Source: Alkalihalobacillus alcalophilus ATCC 27647 = CGMCC 1.3604 (GTDB taxonomy: Bacteria > Bacillota > Bacilli > Bacillales > Bacillaceae_D). From it: a stretch of DNA of 29,992 nt. The notes under the pieces are model-generated. The model was given only the letters and a program-made list of their open reading frames with translations, was not told the DNA's origin and made no database searches. A program made the position numbers and the translations under genes. Location: NCBI RefSeq assembly GCF_000292245.2, contig NZ_ALPT02000052.1:1-29992 (forward strand). Reading direction: 5' to 3'. Below, piece by piece: positions 1 to 8,340 of this stretch. Numbering within the stretch: position 1 is the stretch's first letter; each line of letters starts with the position of its first letter.

Positions 1-307
1 GGCTAAGGAAGCCTACCATGCCCGCCACTCCATGTAAAGCCGTGCATCATCTGTATACTTACAAATAACAAACACCAATAGTGCAGAGTCGGAGTTTATT
101 TTCACCATACGGGCTTATGACCCAGCAAAGGAGCTTATCCGACCTCCACCTCATGGATACGCAGGACGAAGGAAGGTATGGATACCAATCCGGAGAGACA
201 TGGGAGGGTTAGCGACCGTGAGTAGCGTGGAGATTTATAGGCACGGTCATACTACTCAATTACCAAACTATACCAGTTTGGACGTTAGGATGGATTATCC
301 CCTGTAA
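1..307. other. Unassigned left edge, no recognised gene
   Basis: A plus-strand frame enters at the window edge and stops with TAA at 35-37. A second stretch of the same frame is open from there to a TAA near 305. It reads as a moderately basic sequence containing RPPPHGYAGRR and RRDMGG. There is no start codon with a ribosome binding site, and I do not recognise the protein. Given the decayed dehydrogenase and insertion sequence next door, this is most likely degenerate or mobile-element DNA, but I see no diagnostic motif. Confidence 0.3.
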
Positions 308-404
308 GAAATTTTAATTCGTTCTACTTCTATCCAGTAGTACTGGTAAGATTACTATTTGGTGTTAGAGAAATTTGGAGAATACACGAGTATTAGCGAG
401 AAAA

Positions 405-1001
405 TTAAACTTTATTGAGGGAGGTATTTGACCTGGCACTTAGTATTAGTGGCGTACCTCCTTTATCAAGTATTCCTGAACGTCGTATCATGCCTGTTGC
501 AGTCTGTGCACTTAATGAAAAGCATGCTGCTTCAATTTCATTTATACTTCTAGGGATTTTTATAACCTTATTTTTATGGATGCGTAACCACCCTATTGAG
601 GCAAAATTCGTTGCGACACCCGGTAAAATCCCTTTTTTTCCACTATAGGGATAAGAGCAATTAGGCATTACTTTATCACCCACCCTAAAATTCATTACTT
701 TTTTACCCGTAAATACCACCTCTGCACTAAATTCTGAACCAAACGGTAAAAATAACCGGTCTGAGTGTTTCATCTTGAGATAACTTTCTAGTAATATTGC
801 TTTATCCCTAAAATTACAACTAAATGCTTTTATTTTAACTAGCAAATATTCATCATTGTTAGAATCGTTAATATCAAAATTGGGTTGTTCAAATTCAACT
901 AAGCCAAACCTTATTTTTACTTCGCCAAAATCAACTTCACCTAAATCGGTACATTTTTTAGGGTTTTTAACATTAGGGTTTATTGCTACTACTGTCTTCA
1001 T
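405..1001 (-). pseudogene. Truncated zinc-type (MDR) alcohol dehydrogenase/reductase
   Basis: The 198 residues read as the N-terminal GroES-like catalytic domain of a medium-chain dehydrogenase/reductase. CNFRDKAI lies around residues 62-69, and GSEFSAEVV with VGDKVMPNCSYP follows at about residues 88-114. The protein ends just as the nucleotide-binding domain begins (PLILSARSNTSL), where about 150 further residues are expected. The ATG at 1001 has a strong site (GGAGGG) upstream, so the start is real and the 3' part is lost. It lies on the same strand as the RiPP operon and downstream of it, separated only by an IS3 remnant that ends about 15 bp before its Shine-Dalgarno. Zinc-type reductases of the LanJ/LtnJ kind reduce dehydroalanine in lanthipeptides; a similar tailoring role here is inference only. 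Confidence 0.7.
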
Positions 1002-1020
1002 TCCATTCCCTCCTTAAATC

Positions 1021-1796
1021 TGATACTATGTCAAGAAATTAGACAACTCGAATAAGGATCCGTACTTCGTTTACTCAAAGCTTCTTACTTACCTAAGTAG
1101 ACTTTGTTCCAGACTTAGATAATAGTCCATTTCATAAGCACCAAGTGATATATACTAATTATTAGAATGTATTCTCGTGTAATTATTAAAGCTCATTAAA
1201 AACTCAATGGTACTTTTTTTAAGCCTGTGCTCTGGATTTATATTTATCATGAAAAACCATCTCTCTTTTAATAATGCCATTATAAGATTCAATAGAGGCA
1301 TTATCATAACAGTTCCCTTTTCAATTCATACTGGATGTGATTTTCCTTTGGCGAATAATTCTAGATATTTCTTCAATGTAAACTGACTTCCTCGATCAAA
1401 GTGGTGAATTAGACCTAGTTTTGATCGCTGTATAACCATCGCTCTTTTGAGTGCCGTTAACTCCAATTTTTTGGTCATACGACCGCCTATTGTCTAACCC
1501 AAGATGCGTCTTAAATATAAATCCATGTCAGACGTTAGGTATAGCCAACATTCCATATTCCAGGACACATCACTTGGAATCCTTGATTTAAAAGGTCCGA
1601 TAACAAAAGTAGTTGAAACCTAGAATTGGTGTTATTTTATACTTTTTAACTGTTTTAAAATGAATGTTATGTTTCTTCATAATTTTCGTAAATGTTTTTG
1701 GTGAAATTCGGATCCCCTTTGAAGCAGCTTATACCTTAAATTCTTTATCATATGTTTTCCTCATGATTGGAAAATCCCATTAAATAGTCAGGTTCA
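1021..1796 (-). mobile_element. Decayed IS3-family insertion sequence
   Basis: On the minus strand an ATG at 1764 opens with MRKTYDKEFKV, typical of the IS3 OrfA N-terminus. It then jumps to OrfB-like sequence (GIRISPKTFTKIMKK), so the middle of the element is deleted. Further on, with stops and frameshifts, come YLTSDMDLYLRRILG, LIHHFDRGSQFT (the second Asp region of the DDE core), CYDNASIESYNGIIKRE (catalytic Glu region) and FLMSFNNYTRI near the C-terminus. The order matches an IS3/IS150-type integrase core. TGATACTATGTCAAGAAATT at 1021 may be one terminal repeat. The other end, near 1796, is less clear. It cannot encode a working transposase. Confidence 0.65.
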
Positions 1797-1947
1797 TTAA
1801 ATTTTAGTTACTCCTATTTCCTGCATCCTTTATGTTAGATTATAATCAATTTCTTACATTCTATTGTCTCTCACTTATGATTAAATAGATAATCATATGT
1901 AACAGTATTAGCTATACAAGTTTCTAATTCAGTTCTAGTGCAATATA

Positions 1948-1991
1948 ATCACAATATTCTAAAATCTATAGAGACTTTAGAATATTGTGAT
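1948..1991. repeat. Perfect 16-bp inverted repeat
   Basis: Arms at 1948-1963 and 1976-1991 are perfectly complementary around a 12-nt centre (ATCTATAGAGAC). It lies 165 bp past the last RiPP-operon ORF and before the IS3 remnant. No T-run follows on either strand, so it is not a classical intrinsic terminator. It could stabilise the operon mRNA 3' end or be a remnant of a small mobile repeat. Confidence 0.6.
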
Positions 1992-2156
1992 ACGTAAAGA
2001 ATAATTCATAACCTCTGTTCAATAAAAATATTAGTATCTCAAGAAACAAGCCTTCTCTCCTTTAGAATATAGTTTGGTACTACATTACAATTTTTAATAA
2101 TAGGTATTGATGAACTAGTTTATAAAAAGTGCTTAGATAGAAGAAAGCTCATGTAT

Positions 2157-2324
2157 TCACTCAATTCTTTTTTTTATATTTTTTAATATTTCCCTTTCTT
2201 TTCGTGACCATTTCCCTTCTTTTCCTTTTACAATAGCATTCTTAAGTTCTTTTACCTCGTCTAAGTCTTCTGATGACTCAGGTTGAATAAGGAATGTTTT
2301 ATTATATTTTCTCCAAATTCTCAA
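2157..2324 (-). CDS. Small basic protein coupled to the MATE exporter, function unknown
   Basis: This is a 55-residue, strongly charged protein: Lys/Arg-rich at both ends with an acidic patch (ESSEDLDEVKE) in the middle, and no membrane segment or signal peptide. The frame could open earlier at a GTG (2363), but that start has its purine-rich stretch directly abutting it. I prefer TTG at 2324: it is preceded by GAGGGGG at a 4-nt spacing and overlaps the MATE stop codon (TTGA), the arrangement expected for translational coupling. Being last in the RiPP operon and coupled to the exporter suggests self-protection or an exporter accessory, but this rests on position only. I recognise no family. 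Confidence 0.5.
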   Translation of the reverse strand: MRIWRKYNKTFLIQPESSEDLDEVKELKNAIVKGKEGKWSRKEREILKNIKKRIE

Positions 2325-3679
2325 GATACCCCCTCGCTTTCTATAATATAATTTTTTTTCCACCTTCCTGTTAAGTAAAGTGCATATGAATTGATTAACG
2401 TTAAAACTTGAATAATAGCTAAAGCGAAGAATACCCCGATTACTAAATCTTCATACATATGTGGAATTATTAGAATAGAAGTAAGCACGATTATATACAT
2501 ATTTGAAATAATTAAATACATACTCGCTTTAGCATCTCCAGAGCCTGAATAGAGAAAAATGAAAATCATACTAATATTACCTAGAATCCAAGGCATTGAA
2601 TATATTTCTATAAACTGAACAAAATATAAGACAATTTCGCTAGAAACCACAATCTCAGCGATACTCACCCTAAATAAGTATAAAAATCCTACTATAACAA
2701 CCGAGTAAACTGCTAGAACACTCACCATTTTTTTCACTATTTGATTTATTTCTGCTATTTTTCCTTCTCCTTTTAATCTAGATACTAATGGTAATAAGCT
2801 AAAACTGAAATTCTGAGCAAATACACCAGCTAGCATGAAAATATAACTTCCAATCGCAAAAACATTGAAAGCTTGTTCTGGATAGTAAGATAATATAAGT
2901 ATATAAAGAAAGGTGGAAGTACTTAGCGTTAGGTTGTTAAATATTTGCGAAGAAATAAATGAAAAGTTCCTTCTAATTAAACTGAAGGACATCTTTGGAA
3001 TCAAGTATTTTTTATTAATGTTTATTTCTAAATAGTCTTTGTAGAATATTAACCAGACTAAGTAAGCTAAAGAGAATACATTAGAAATTAAAGTACCTAA
3101 CCCCGCCGCTGCAATTAGCGAATAATCATTCCTTTCAAAATAGAGCATAAGTATTGGAGTAATAATTATATTAGTAACGATTAATATTACTAGTGCATAA
3201 TATACGACTTTCAACTTCTCAAAATACCTAGGCAGTATTAATAAGAAATTATTCATAATAATAAACACAAACCCTAATAATAATGGTCTTAAATATTGTT
3301 GTGAATAGTTTATTGTCGCTTCATTTGCACCAAACAAATTTCCTAAGAGCCCTAATAATAATAAACCAACTGCTCCTGAAATAATACCAAAGGTCATAAT
3401 GGCTCCCACGGTTGTCCTTAAAGCATCATTGGCCCCCTTTTTATTGCCTGAACTAAAGTTTTGACTAATGTAAATGAGCATCGCAGCAGCAAAACCAACA
3501 AGTATAGCTTCAATTAGCATAGTATATGAGAAAGAAACCCTTATTGCTGCTAATGCATTAGGGTCTTTGATGAAATAGTTAACCCAAAGCATATCAATTA
3601 AGGTAGTTAACATTTCTGCGATCCCAATAAATGTCATAGGTAATGAAAATCTCAATATTTTCTTCCAAGATGTATCCAT
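2321..3679 (-). CDS. MATE-family multidrug/peptide efflux protein
   Basis: The 452-residue, very hydrophobic protein has about twelve predicted membrane segments, the usual length and layout of MATE exporters (Na+/H+-driven antiporters). The opening SLPMTFIGIAEMLTTLIDM and the later segment ending SGSGDAKASMYLIISN resemble the paired six-helix halves of the family. The ATG at 3679 follows GAGGGGGATATAG, a strong binding site. It starts 40 nt after the SagB-like gene, in the same direction. As the only transporter in the RiPP operon it is the likely exporter of the finished product and could also give immunity. No LanT-type peptidase-exporter is present. Confidence 0.85.
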   Translation of the reverse strand: MDTSWKKILRFSLPMTFIGIAEMLTTLIDMLWVNYFIKDPNALAAIRVSFSYTMLIEAILVGFAAAMLIYISQNFSSGNKKGANDALRTTVGAIMTFGIISGAVGLLLLGLLGNLFGANEATINYSQQYLRPLLLGFVFIIMNNFLLILPRYFEKLKVVYYALVILIVTNIIITPILMLYFERNDYSLIAAAGLGTLISNVFSLAYLVWLIFYKDYLEININKKYLIPKMSFSLIRRNFSFISSQIFNNLTLSTSTFLYILILSYYPEQAFNVFAIGSYIFMLAGVFAQNFSFSLLPLVSRLKGEGKIAEINQIVKKMVSVLAVYSVVIVGFLYLFRVSIAEIVVSSEIVLYFVQFIEIYSMPWILGNISMIFIFLYSGSGDAKASMYLIISNMYIIVLTSILIIPHMYEDLVIGVFFALAIIQVLTLINSYALYLTGRWKKNYIIESEGVS

Positions 3680-3719
3680 CTATATCCCCCTCTTTTTAAA
3701 TCAATTTATTCATTGAATT

Positions 3720-4772
3720 TCAATAATTTGATATAATCACCCCAAATACTGGAGTCTCTTTAGAAGGATCTAAACATAAAATTTCATCAATCAATGGTAA
3801 GTTTATACTTTTTATTGGACGAGTAAATTTATTATTACAACAGTTATTAAGAATAATATTTTGGCTAATGATACCTATACCAGAGTATAAAAAAGATAAT
3901 TTTTCTTCTACTATGTAATTATTTTTTATGGTAAAAATAATAAAAGCATCATTATTTCTAAAGTTTAGATAAGGATAAATTTGATTTAATTTTTGATAAC
4001 TAATACTATTTCCACTTTTTTTTGATTTGTATTCAGTAGAATTTTCATTTATATATATATGCATGTCAATAAAATTAAAAATATTATGAATTCCGTAAAT
4101 ATTCTTTATTATAGACAGTGAGTCTTCCAATGAATAGTTTATATGCTTTGTTTCTATTTTATTACCTAAATAGACGTTTGTGAAAGGGCCACTACTTCTC
4201 AAGTCTATTTTTCTATAAAAATCATTTAAATTCAGATGTTTTTTTAAAACATTATTACTTTTTAACTTTAAAACTAAATTAGAGCTATTGAAATCTACCT
4301 CCCAGGAAACTCCATAAGCTTGACTAATTACACCTATGTTGTAAAGTAAATGACCTAATTCTAATAATAATAAGGTTTTCTTTATAGATTTATAGAACTC
4401 TGGATATTTGTCACTAAATTCTATTACAATTGAATCAGATTTCTCATTGATACCTTTGTAAACAAGGTATTTATCGCTGAATTCATCTTTTTTAATATAC
4501 ACCCCATCGATAGCTAAAAATATACTAAAAGGGTAAATTGAACGTGGTGATGGGTAAGACTTATGTAACTTATACTTTGTATTACCCGTAACCTTTAGAT
4601 AATCATTAAGTTTTAATACTTCTTTGTAAAAATCGGATATATCTGAGGAATTAATCTCCCCCAATAAAGTATAATCATTCATGGTTGAAATTAGATCTTG
4701 TGTTCCGATAAATTTGTTATAATTAAAGCTAATATCTTTAAGTAAATCGTTCTTAGTCAAAATCATTAGCAT
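3720..4772 (-). CDS. SagB-like azoline dehydrogenase (nitroreductase fold)
   Basis: This is 350 residues, probably an FMN-dependent oxidase converting thiazoline/oxazoline to thiazole/oxazole, as TclN or SagB/McbC-type enzymes do. Features resembling SagB oxidases are KSYPSPRSIYPFSIFLAI (about residues 71-88, the Pro-Ser-rich loop before a strand), TLLLLELGHLLYNIGVISQA (about residues 130-150, the helix with LLELGH...N) and a C-terminal segment SGIGIISQNIILNNC. The usual N-terminal R-S-x-R flavin-binding motif is not obvious, so the protein is divergent. The start overlaps the YcaO 3' end region (stop at 4778, ATG at 4772, AGGT just upstream), implying co-translation. A second ATG two codons on is an alternative start. 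Confidence 0.65.
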   Translation of the reverse strand: MLMILTKNDLLKDISFNYNKFIGTQDLISTMNDYTLLGEINSSDISDFYKEVLKLNDYLKVTGNTKYKLHKSYPSPRSIYPFSIFLAIDGVYIKKDEFSDKYLVYKGINEKSDSIVIEFSDKYPEFYKSIKKTLLLLELGHLLYNIGVISQAYGVSWEVDFNSSNLVLKLKSNNVLKKHLNLNDFYRKIDLRSSGPFTNVYLGNKIETKHINYSLEDSLSIIKNIYGIHNIFNFIDMHIYINENSTEYKSKKSGNSISYQKLNQIYPYLNFRNNDAFIIFTIKNNYIVEEKLSFLYSGIGIISQNIILNNCCNNKFTRPIKSINLPLIDEILCLDPSKETPVFGVIISNY

Positions 4773-4777
4773 ATCAC

Positions 4778-5070
4778 CTAACCTAAAGGATGGAAGTTAT
4801 CATTTATATATATTTGCCTACTTAATGAAGTATCAGTTAACCTTACTCTTTTACCAAAATCAAGAGGTGTACCACCTATAAGGAATGCTTTAGAAACGTT
4901 TAAATTAAAGTGATCGAGATATTCGTTAGTTTGGTTAACAACAATAACATCTTCATAATATTTTAAAATTCTTCTTACTACATAATTATATTCCTGTTTC
5001 AAATCAATATTTCTATAGTTGTATCTCATTATTAATTCACCTAAAGAAACTATCTTAGGTTTATTTACTT
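4778..5070 (-). CDS. YcaO cyclodehydratase, C-terminal part in the -1 frame
   Basis: An 83-residue ORF can start at ATG 5029, but the same frame is open upstream into the end of the YcaO gene and reads VNKPKIVSLGELI before that Met. The content (YYEDVIVVNQTNEYL, then VSKAFLIGGTPLDFGKRVRL, ending FHPLG) matches the normal YcaO C-terminus, where a segment like 'dVivvdqT' is followed by a Pro-Leu-x-Phe-Gly stretch and a terminal HP. The ATG has no clear binding site. I therefore read this as the missing C-terminus of the preceding gene, not a separate gene. Joining the two gives about 528 residues. Confidence 0.75.
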
Positions 5071-6363
5071 TTTCTTCACTAAACGTGTTCCTTCTTTTGA
5101 TGCAAAATATAGTACATGCTCTTCTATGTTCTCAAGTTTTTTCTTCTCATAGCATTTTTGGATTCTCCTCCTTAGATTATTAGGGTTAGTGAAGTTATTA
5201 TAAGCATTGAAAGCGTAATATAACTCTTCTATTGAAGAATCCACAGCATGCAAAATATTCATATGAGCACCAGTGCCAATTAAACAATTAATAGGCTTAT
5301 TGCCATCCTCACTAAATATAATTGCCAAGACTACAGGTATATCTACATTATTCTTAATCAAAAAAACCCTTAGTTCATACCCCTCATTCCCAAAAAACAA
5401 ATACTTATTTTTATATAAATTAGAATCTAAGTATAACTCTCTTAAAGAAAGGTTTTTATCATTAAACCAAAAATTCAAAAATGTTTCTCGTTCAATTAAT
5501 TCTAATAAACTAAATAATGTTGCTTCTTCTAAACTATTTCCAAGTGCACATCCATTTGAATTATCATAAATAAATTGATTAACATGATTCTTGTATAAAT
5601 ACTGTACATACTGTTCTGGTATTAAAATCCCTTTATTATTTCTTAAGGATTTTCCATTTGCCCAAATTGTATTTAAACTGTCATCATATGCAACTAAATT
5701 CTCATCAAAATGATTTGCATAGAGACCCAATTTCTTAGGATGAATTACAGAATAGTTTCTTTTCAGATTATCATAATTATCAAATATTGTATTTTTTAAT
5801 TTTGTTGAAGCAGCAAGTCGCTCTAGATATTCATAGAAACTCTTTCTAGCAGATTCACTAAAACCATGACCTTGAATATTAATATGCTCTCTGTTCATTA
5901 TTACTGATAAATCATTATCTTTTTGATAAAGATAACCATTCTTATAAAATGTTAAAGTTTGTTTTAAAACAGACTGATTAATATCTTGATCTATTCTTTT
6001 ATCACTGCTACTATTTTTGAAATACCTTTTTTCACCTTTTTTATTTTGTCTCTCGTAAAATAAGTAAGCATAATTATCATGTATTAATAAATAATCTAGA
6101 ATTCTTAAATTATTTAAGTAATATAATACAATTTTTTTTAGAAGGATATCAAAACCTATAAAAATTTTTGTATGAGGTATTTTATCAATATCGTAATAGT
6201 TATTACTCATATATATTGACTCTTTATGAATTAATACACGACATTTATCTAATTCTGAAATAAATAGCTTACCTTGAGCATTCATAAGAGAATCATGAAA
6301 CCTTTCTAAATTAAAATCATCAATAATACTTCTTATGTTTGTTATTACTTTATTTAATAACAT
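5065..6363 (-). CDS. YcaO-domain cyclodehydratase, N-terminal and core part (frameshifted)
   Basis: The 432-residue ORF holds most of a YcaO enzyme, the ATP-dependent cyclodehydratase that makes azolines from Cys, Ser and Thr in RiPPs. Clear signatures are NSNGCALGNSLEEATLFSLL followed by ELIERETFLNFWF (the ATP/Mg-binding Glu cluster) and INCLIGTGAH. A later segment, SSIEELYYAFNAYNN, matches the second Glu helix (normally 'A...al.E..qa'). It ends at TAA in VKKK, just after EEHVLYFASKEGTR, well before the family C-terminus, which continues in the -1 frame downstream. The switch can occur at an A-rich run (5069-5073, AAG AAA AAG TAA). The ATG at 6363 has AAAGGAAG upstream and overlaps the partner gene by 14 nt. 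As written, the product lacks its C-terminus. Confidence 0.85.
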   Translation of the reverse strand: MLLNKVITNIRSIIDDFNLERFHDSLMNAQGKLFISELDKCRVLIHKESIYMSNNYYDIDKIPHTKIFIGFDILLKKIVLYYLNNLRILDYLLIHDNYAYLFYERQNKKGEKRYFKNSSSDKRIDQDINQSVLKQTLTFYKNGYLYQKDNDLSVIMNREHINIQGHGFSESARKSFYEYLERLAASTKLKNTIFDNYDNLKRNYSVIHPKKLGLYANHFDENLVAYDDSLNTIWANGKSLRNNKGILIPEQYVQYLYKNHVNQFIYDNSNGCALGNSLEEATLFSLLELIERETFLNFWFNDKNLSLRELYLDSNLYKNKYLFFGNEGYELRVFLIKNNVDIPVVLAIIFSEDGNKPINCLIGTGAHMNILHAVDSSIEELYYAFNAYNNFTNPNNLRRRIQKCYEKKKLENIEEHVLYFASKEGTRLVKKK

Positions 6364-7360
6364 ATTTTCTTCCTTTACTATTTTTTAAAAGATTGCTAAT
6401 ATAATTGATATATATAGTATATGTCAGACTGTCCGAGAAATTCTCTTCATTATTAATACATCGAGATAATAAGTTCTCTTTCTTTAAGGGATTTAAGCTG
6501 TTTTTGACTTCTGGGAAATTCAGGGCCAACACTCTTTTTATATAATTTTCATTTTCATCTATTATTAGTTTTGAGAATCTGAATATAAATTCCAAGCTTA
6601 ATTCTTGGATAATCATGAATATTAAGTTATTTTTAGCGTCAGCTTCATTAATACCTACTGACTTTAACCTTATTTGTTCACCCTGAAAACGCAACTTACA
6701 GGTATATAGCGGAAAAAAATCGCTTTGAGAAGTTTCTATTTTATATTTAGAGATTTCTGTATAATTATAAATGCTTGAAGATAAATTACTATAATTAATT
6801 TCATCTAACACAATACTACTATGGGCATTAGTATAGTTATTTAAATCGATAATCAGTGACTCACCTTTATTTAATTCTTTTAAAAACTCATTATCGAATA
6901 TTTTATATTTTAATACTACTTTTGCATATTCTAAAAATATCTTATTATTACTTAGATCAATTTCCATATAATCTCTGATTTTTTCTCTAATATCGCCCAA
7001 TGAGACAACCATATAATTCTCAGTAAGAATTACATATAAACCATGTGTTGAATGCTCTTGGCTTTCCAATTTACCTTGGTTAAACCAATGGTCGAAAAAA
7101 ATATTGTTACTATAAACCTGATACTCATATTTCTCTTCTTTTACCTCATTTGTATATACCATATTGTAATTTTTCAATATTCCTATGAATTTCCTCTCAA
7201 TATGATTATAATTACCTTCTCTATTTCTAATTTTATTTATGAGGTTATAGAAAACATCTTTTTGTTCATCGTTTAGTTTTATCTCGATATTTTTATTATC
7301 ACTTGAAAGTATAAACTTTGAGTTATTATCTATGATAAAAAATGATGGATTAAGATACAC
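6350..7360 (-). CDS. Leader-binding partner protein of the cyclodehydratase (TOMM 'ocin-ThiF-like' type)
   Basis: This is 336 residues, directly upstream of and overlapping the YcaO gene. The first ~85 residues alternate strand and helix (FFIIDNNSKFILSS, then KLNDEQKDVFYNLINKI and ERKFIGILKNYNMVY), compatible with the winged-helix RiPP recognition element that binds leader peptides. A middle/C-terminal part (FPLYTCKLRFQGEQIRLKS, then EADAKNNLIFMIIQELSLE) is compatible with the degenerate ThiF-like scaffold of TclI-type partners. No Cys-X-X-Cys zinc sites or ATP-binding loop are seen, as is usual for these partners. GTG start at 7360 with AGGAGG seven bases upstream, overlapping the previous stop. 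The assignment rests on both position and fold pattern. Confidence 0.6.
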   Translation of the reverse strand: MYLNPSFFIIDNNSKFILSSDNKNIEIKLNDEQKDVFYNLINKIRNREGNYNHIERKFIGILKNYNMVYTNEVKEEKYEYQVYSNNIFFDHWFNQGKLESQEHSTHGLYVILTENYMVVSLGDIREKIRDYMEIDLSNNKIFLEYAKVVLKYKIFDNEFLKELNKGESLIIDLNNYTNAHSSIVLDEINYSNLSSSIYNYTEISKYKIETSQSDFFPLYTCKLRFQGEQIRLKSVGINEADAKNNLIFMIIQELSLEFIFRFSKLIIDENENYIKRVLALNFPEVKNSLNPLKKENLLSRCINNEENFSDSLTYTIYINYISNLLKNSKGRKYVIK

Positions 7361-7371
7361 AAAAACTCCTC

Positions 7372-8340
7372 CTATTGATATTGTTCAATCACATATTTCT
7401 CTTTAGCTATGAAATAATTCATAAAAAATTTCTCTCTGGGTACGATACATAATAAAACTAATTTCTCATATAATATATTTAGAACAAATTTGTTCCAACA
7501 AAGTACTTGATCATAAAGTATTTTATGTTTTATATCTTTATTTAGAAAAATCTCTTGATGATTATTGGAAGCCAGTTTGTATTTTTCAACTAAGTATTCT
7601 TCACTAAATGGAGAAAAAAAATTAAATTCTTTTCTATCAACCATCTTTTTAAAATCCTCAAATACAACATTCAATTTTTCACTCAAGTCATGCCTTGGGT
7701 TATGATTTCTTCTTTTTTTATAGTTTTGATAACGTTTTTCAAATACTTTTTTCACATTCTCTCTACTTGAGCTATTCAACGAATTTAGCAATCCTGCAAA
7801 ATGAGATAAATGGGATATATATCCATCTGAATTGAGCATAGGACTATTATGGAGCATTTCCTCCGGTAAAGATTTAGAAAAGGGTAATATATCTTCGATG
7901 ATTGAATAAATGGTATTTTCTTTAAAGTAATCATCTTTATAATAATCATCAAAAACTTTACTTACTTTAATATACATTTCTAACTGTTTTATATTTTCGA
8001 AATACTCATTTTGTTTCCAACCATTCCTAATTTTAATTGTATTTTGAAAAATATTATATAACGATTCTCTTTTATCTGATAACATAGCATTTTTTTTATA
8101 TTTAAATCTAAACTCTTCTTCATCGTAATAATCAGTATTTTCATTAATTACTGAGCTGATGAGAGCTACTATATATGTTATATCTTCTATATTTAACTCT
8201 CCCATTATTTTTGTATGATATCCATTCTCCCAACTCTTAGAAATTGTTATTTGTTCAAAATCCGATAATATTTTTACACATAATAAATTCACCTTAGGGT
8301 TATTATTATGAAAACAATAAATTTCATTGTAATTCTCCAT
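7372..8340 (-). CDS. SpaB_C-like protein, candidate thiopeptide [4+2] pyridine synthase (TclM/TbtD type)
   Basis: This is 322 residues. A stand-alone protein of this size directly after the LanB gene fits the TclM/TbtD group, which forms the central six-membered nitrogen heterocycle from two dehydroalanines and releases the leader. SWENGYHTKIMGEL near residue 40 resembles the 'W..G.H.rlr' strand of the thiopeptide SpaB_C domain, and SDGYISHLSHFAGLLNSL (about residues 170-190) resembles its conserved His-rich helix. The frame extends to a TTG at 8352, but ATG 8340 has GAGGG five bases upstream, so I start there; it overlaps the LanB 3' end by 17 nt. Sequence identity to characterised enzymes would be low, so an accessory elimination role is also possible. 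Confidence 0.55.
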   Translation of the reverse strand: MENYNEIYCFHNNNPKVNLLCVKILSDFEQITISKSWENGYHTKIMGELNIEDITYIVALISSVINENTDYYDEEEFRFKYKKNAMLSDKRESLYNIFQNTIKIRNGWKQNEYFENIKQLEMYIKVSKVFDDYYKDDYFKENTIYSIIEDILPFSKSLPEEMLHNSPMLNSDGYISHLSHFAGLLNSLNSSSRENVKKVFEKRYQNYKKRRNHNPRHDLSEKLNVVFEDFKKMVDRKEFNFFSPFSEEYLVEKYKLASNNHQEIFLNKDIKHKILYDQVLCWNKFVLNILYEKLVLLCIVPREKFFMNYFIAKEKYVIEQYQ

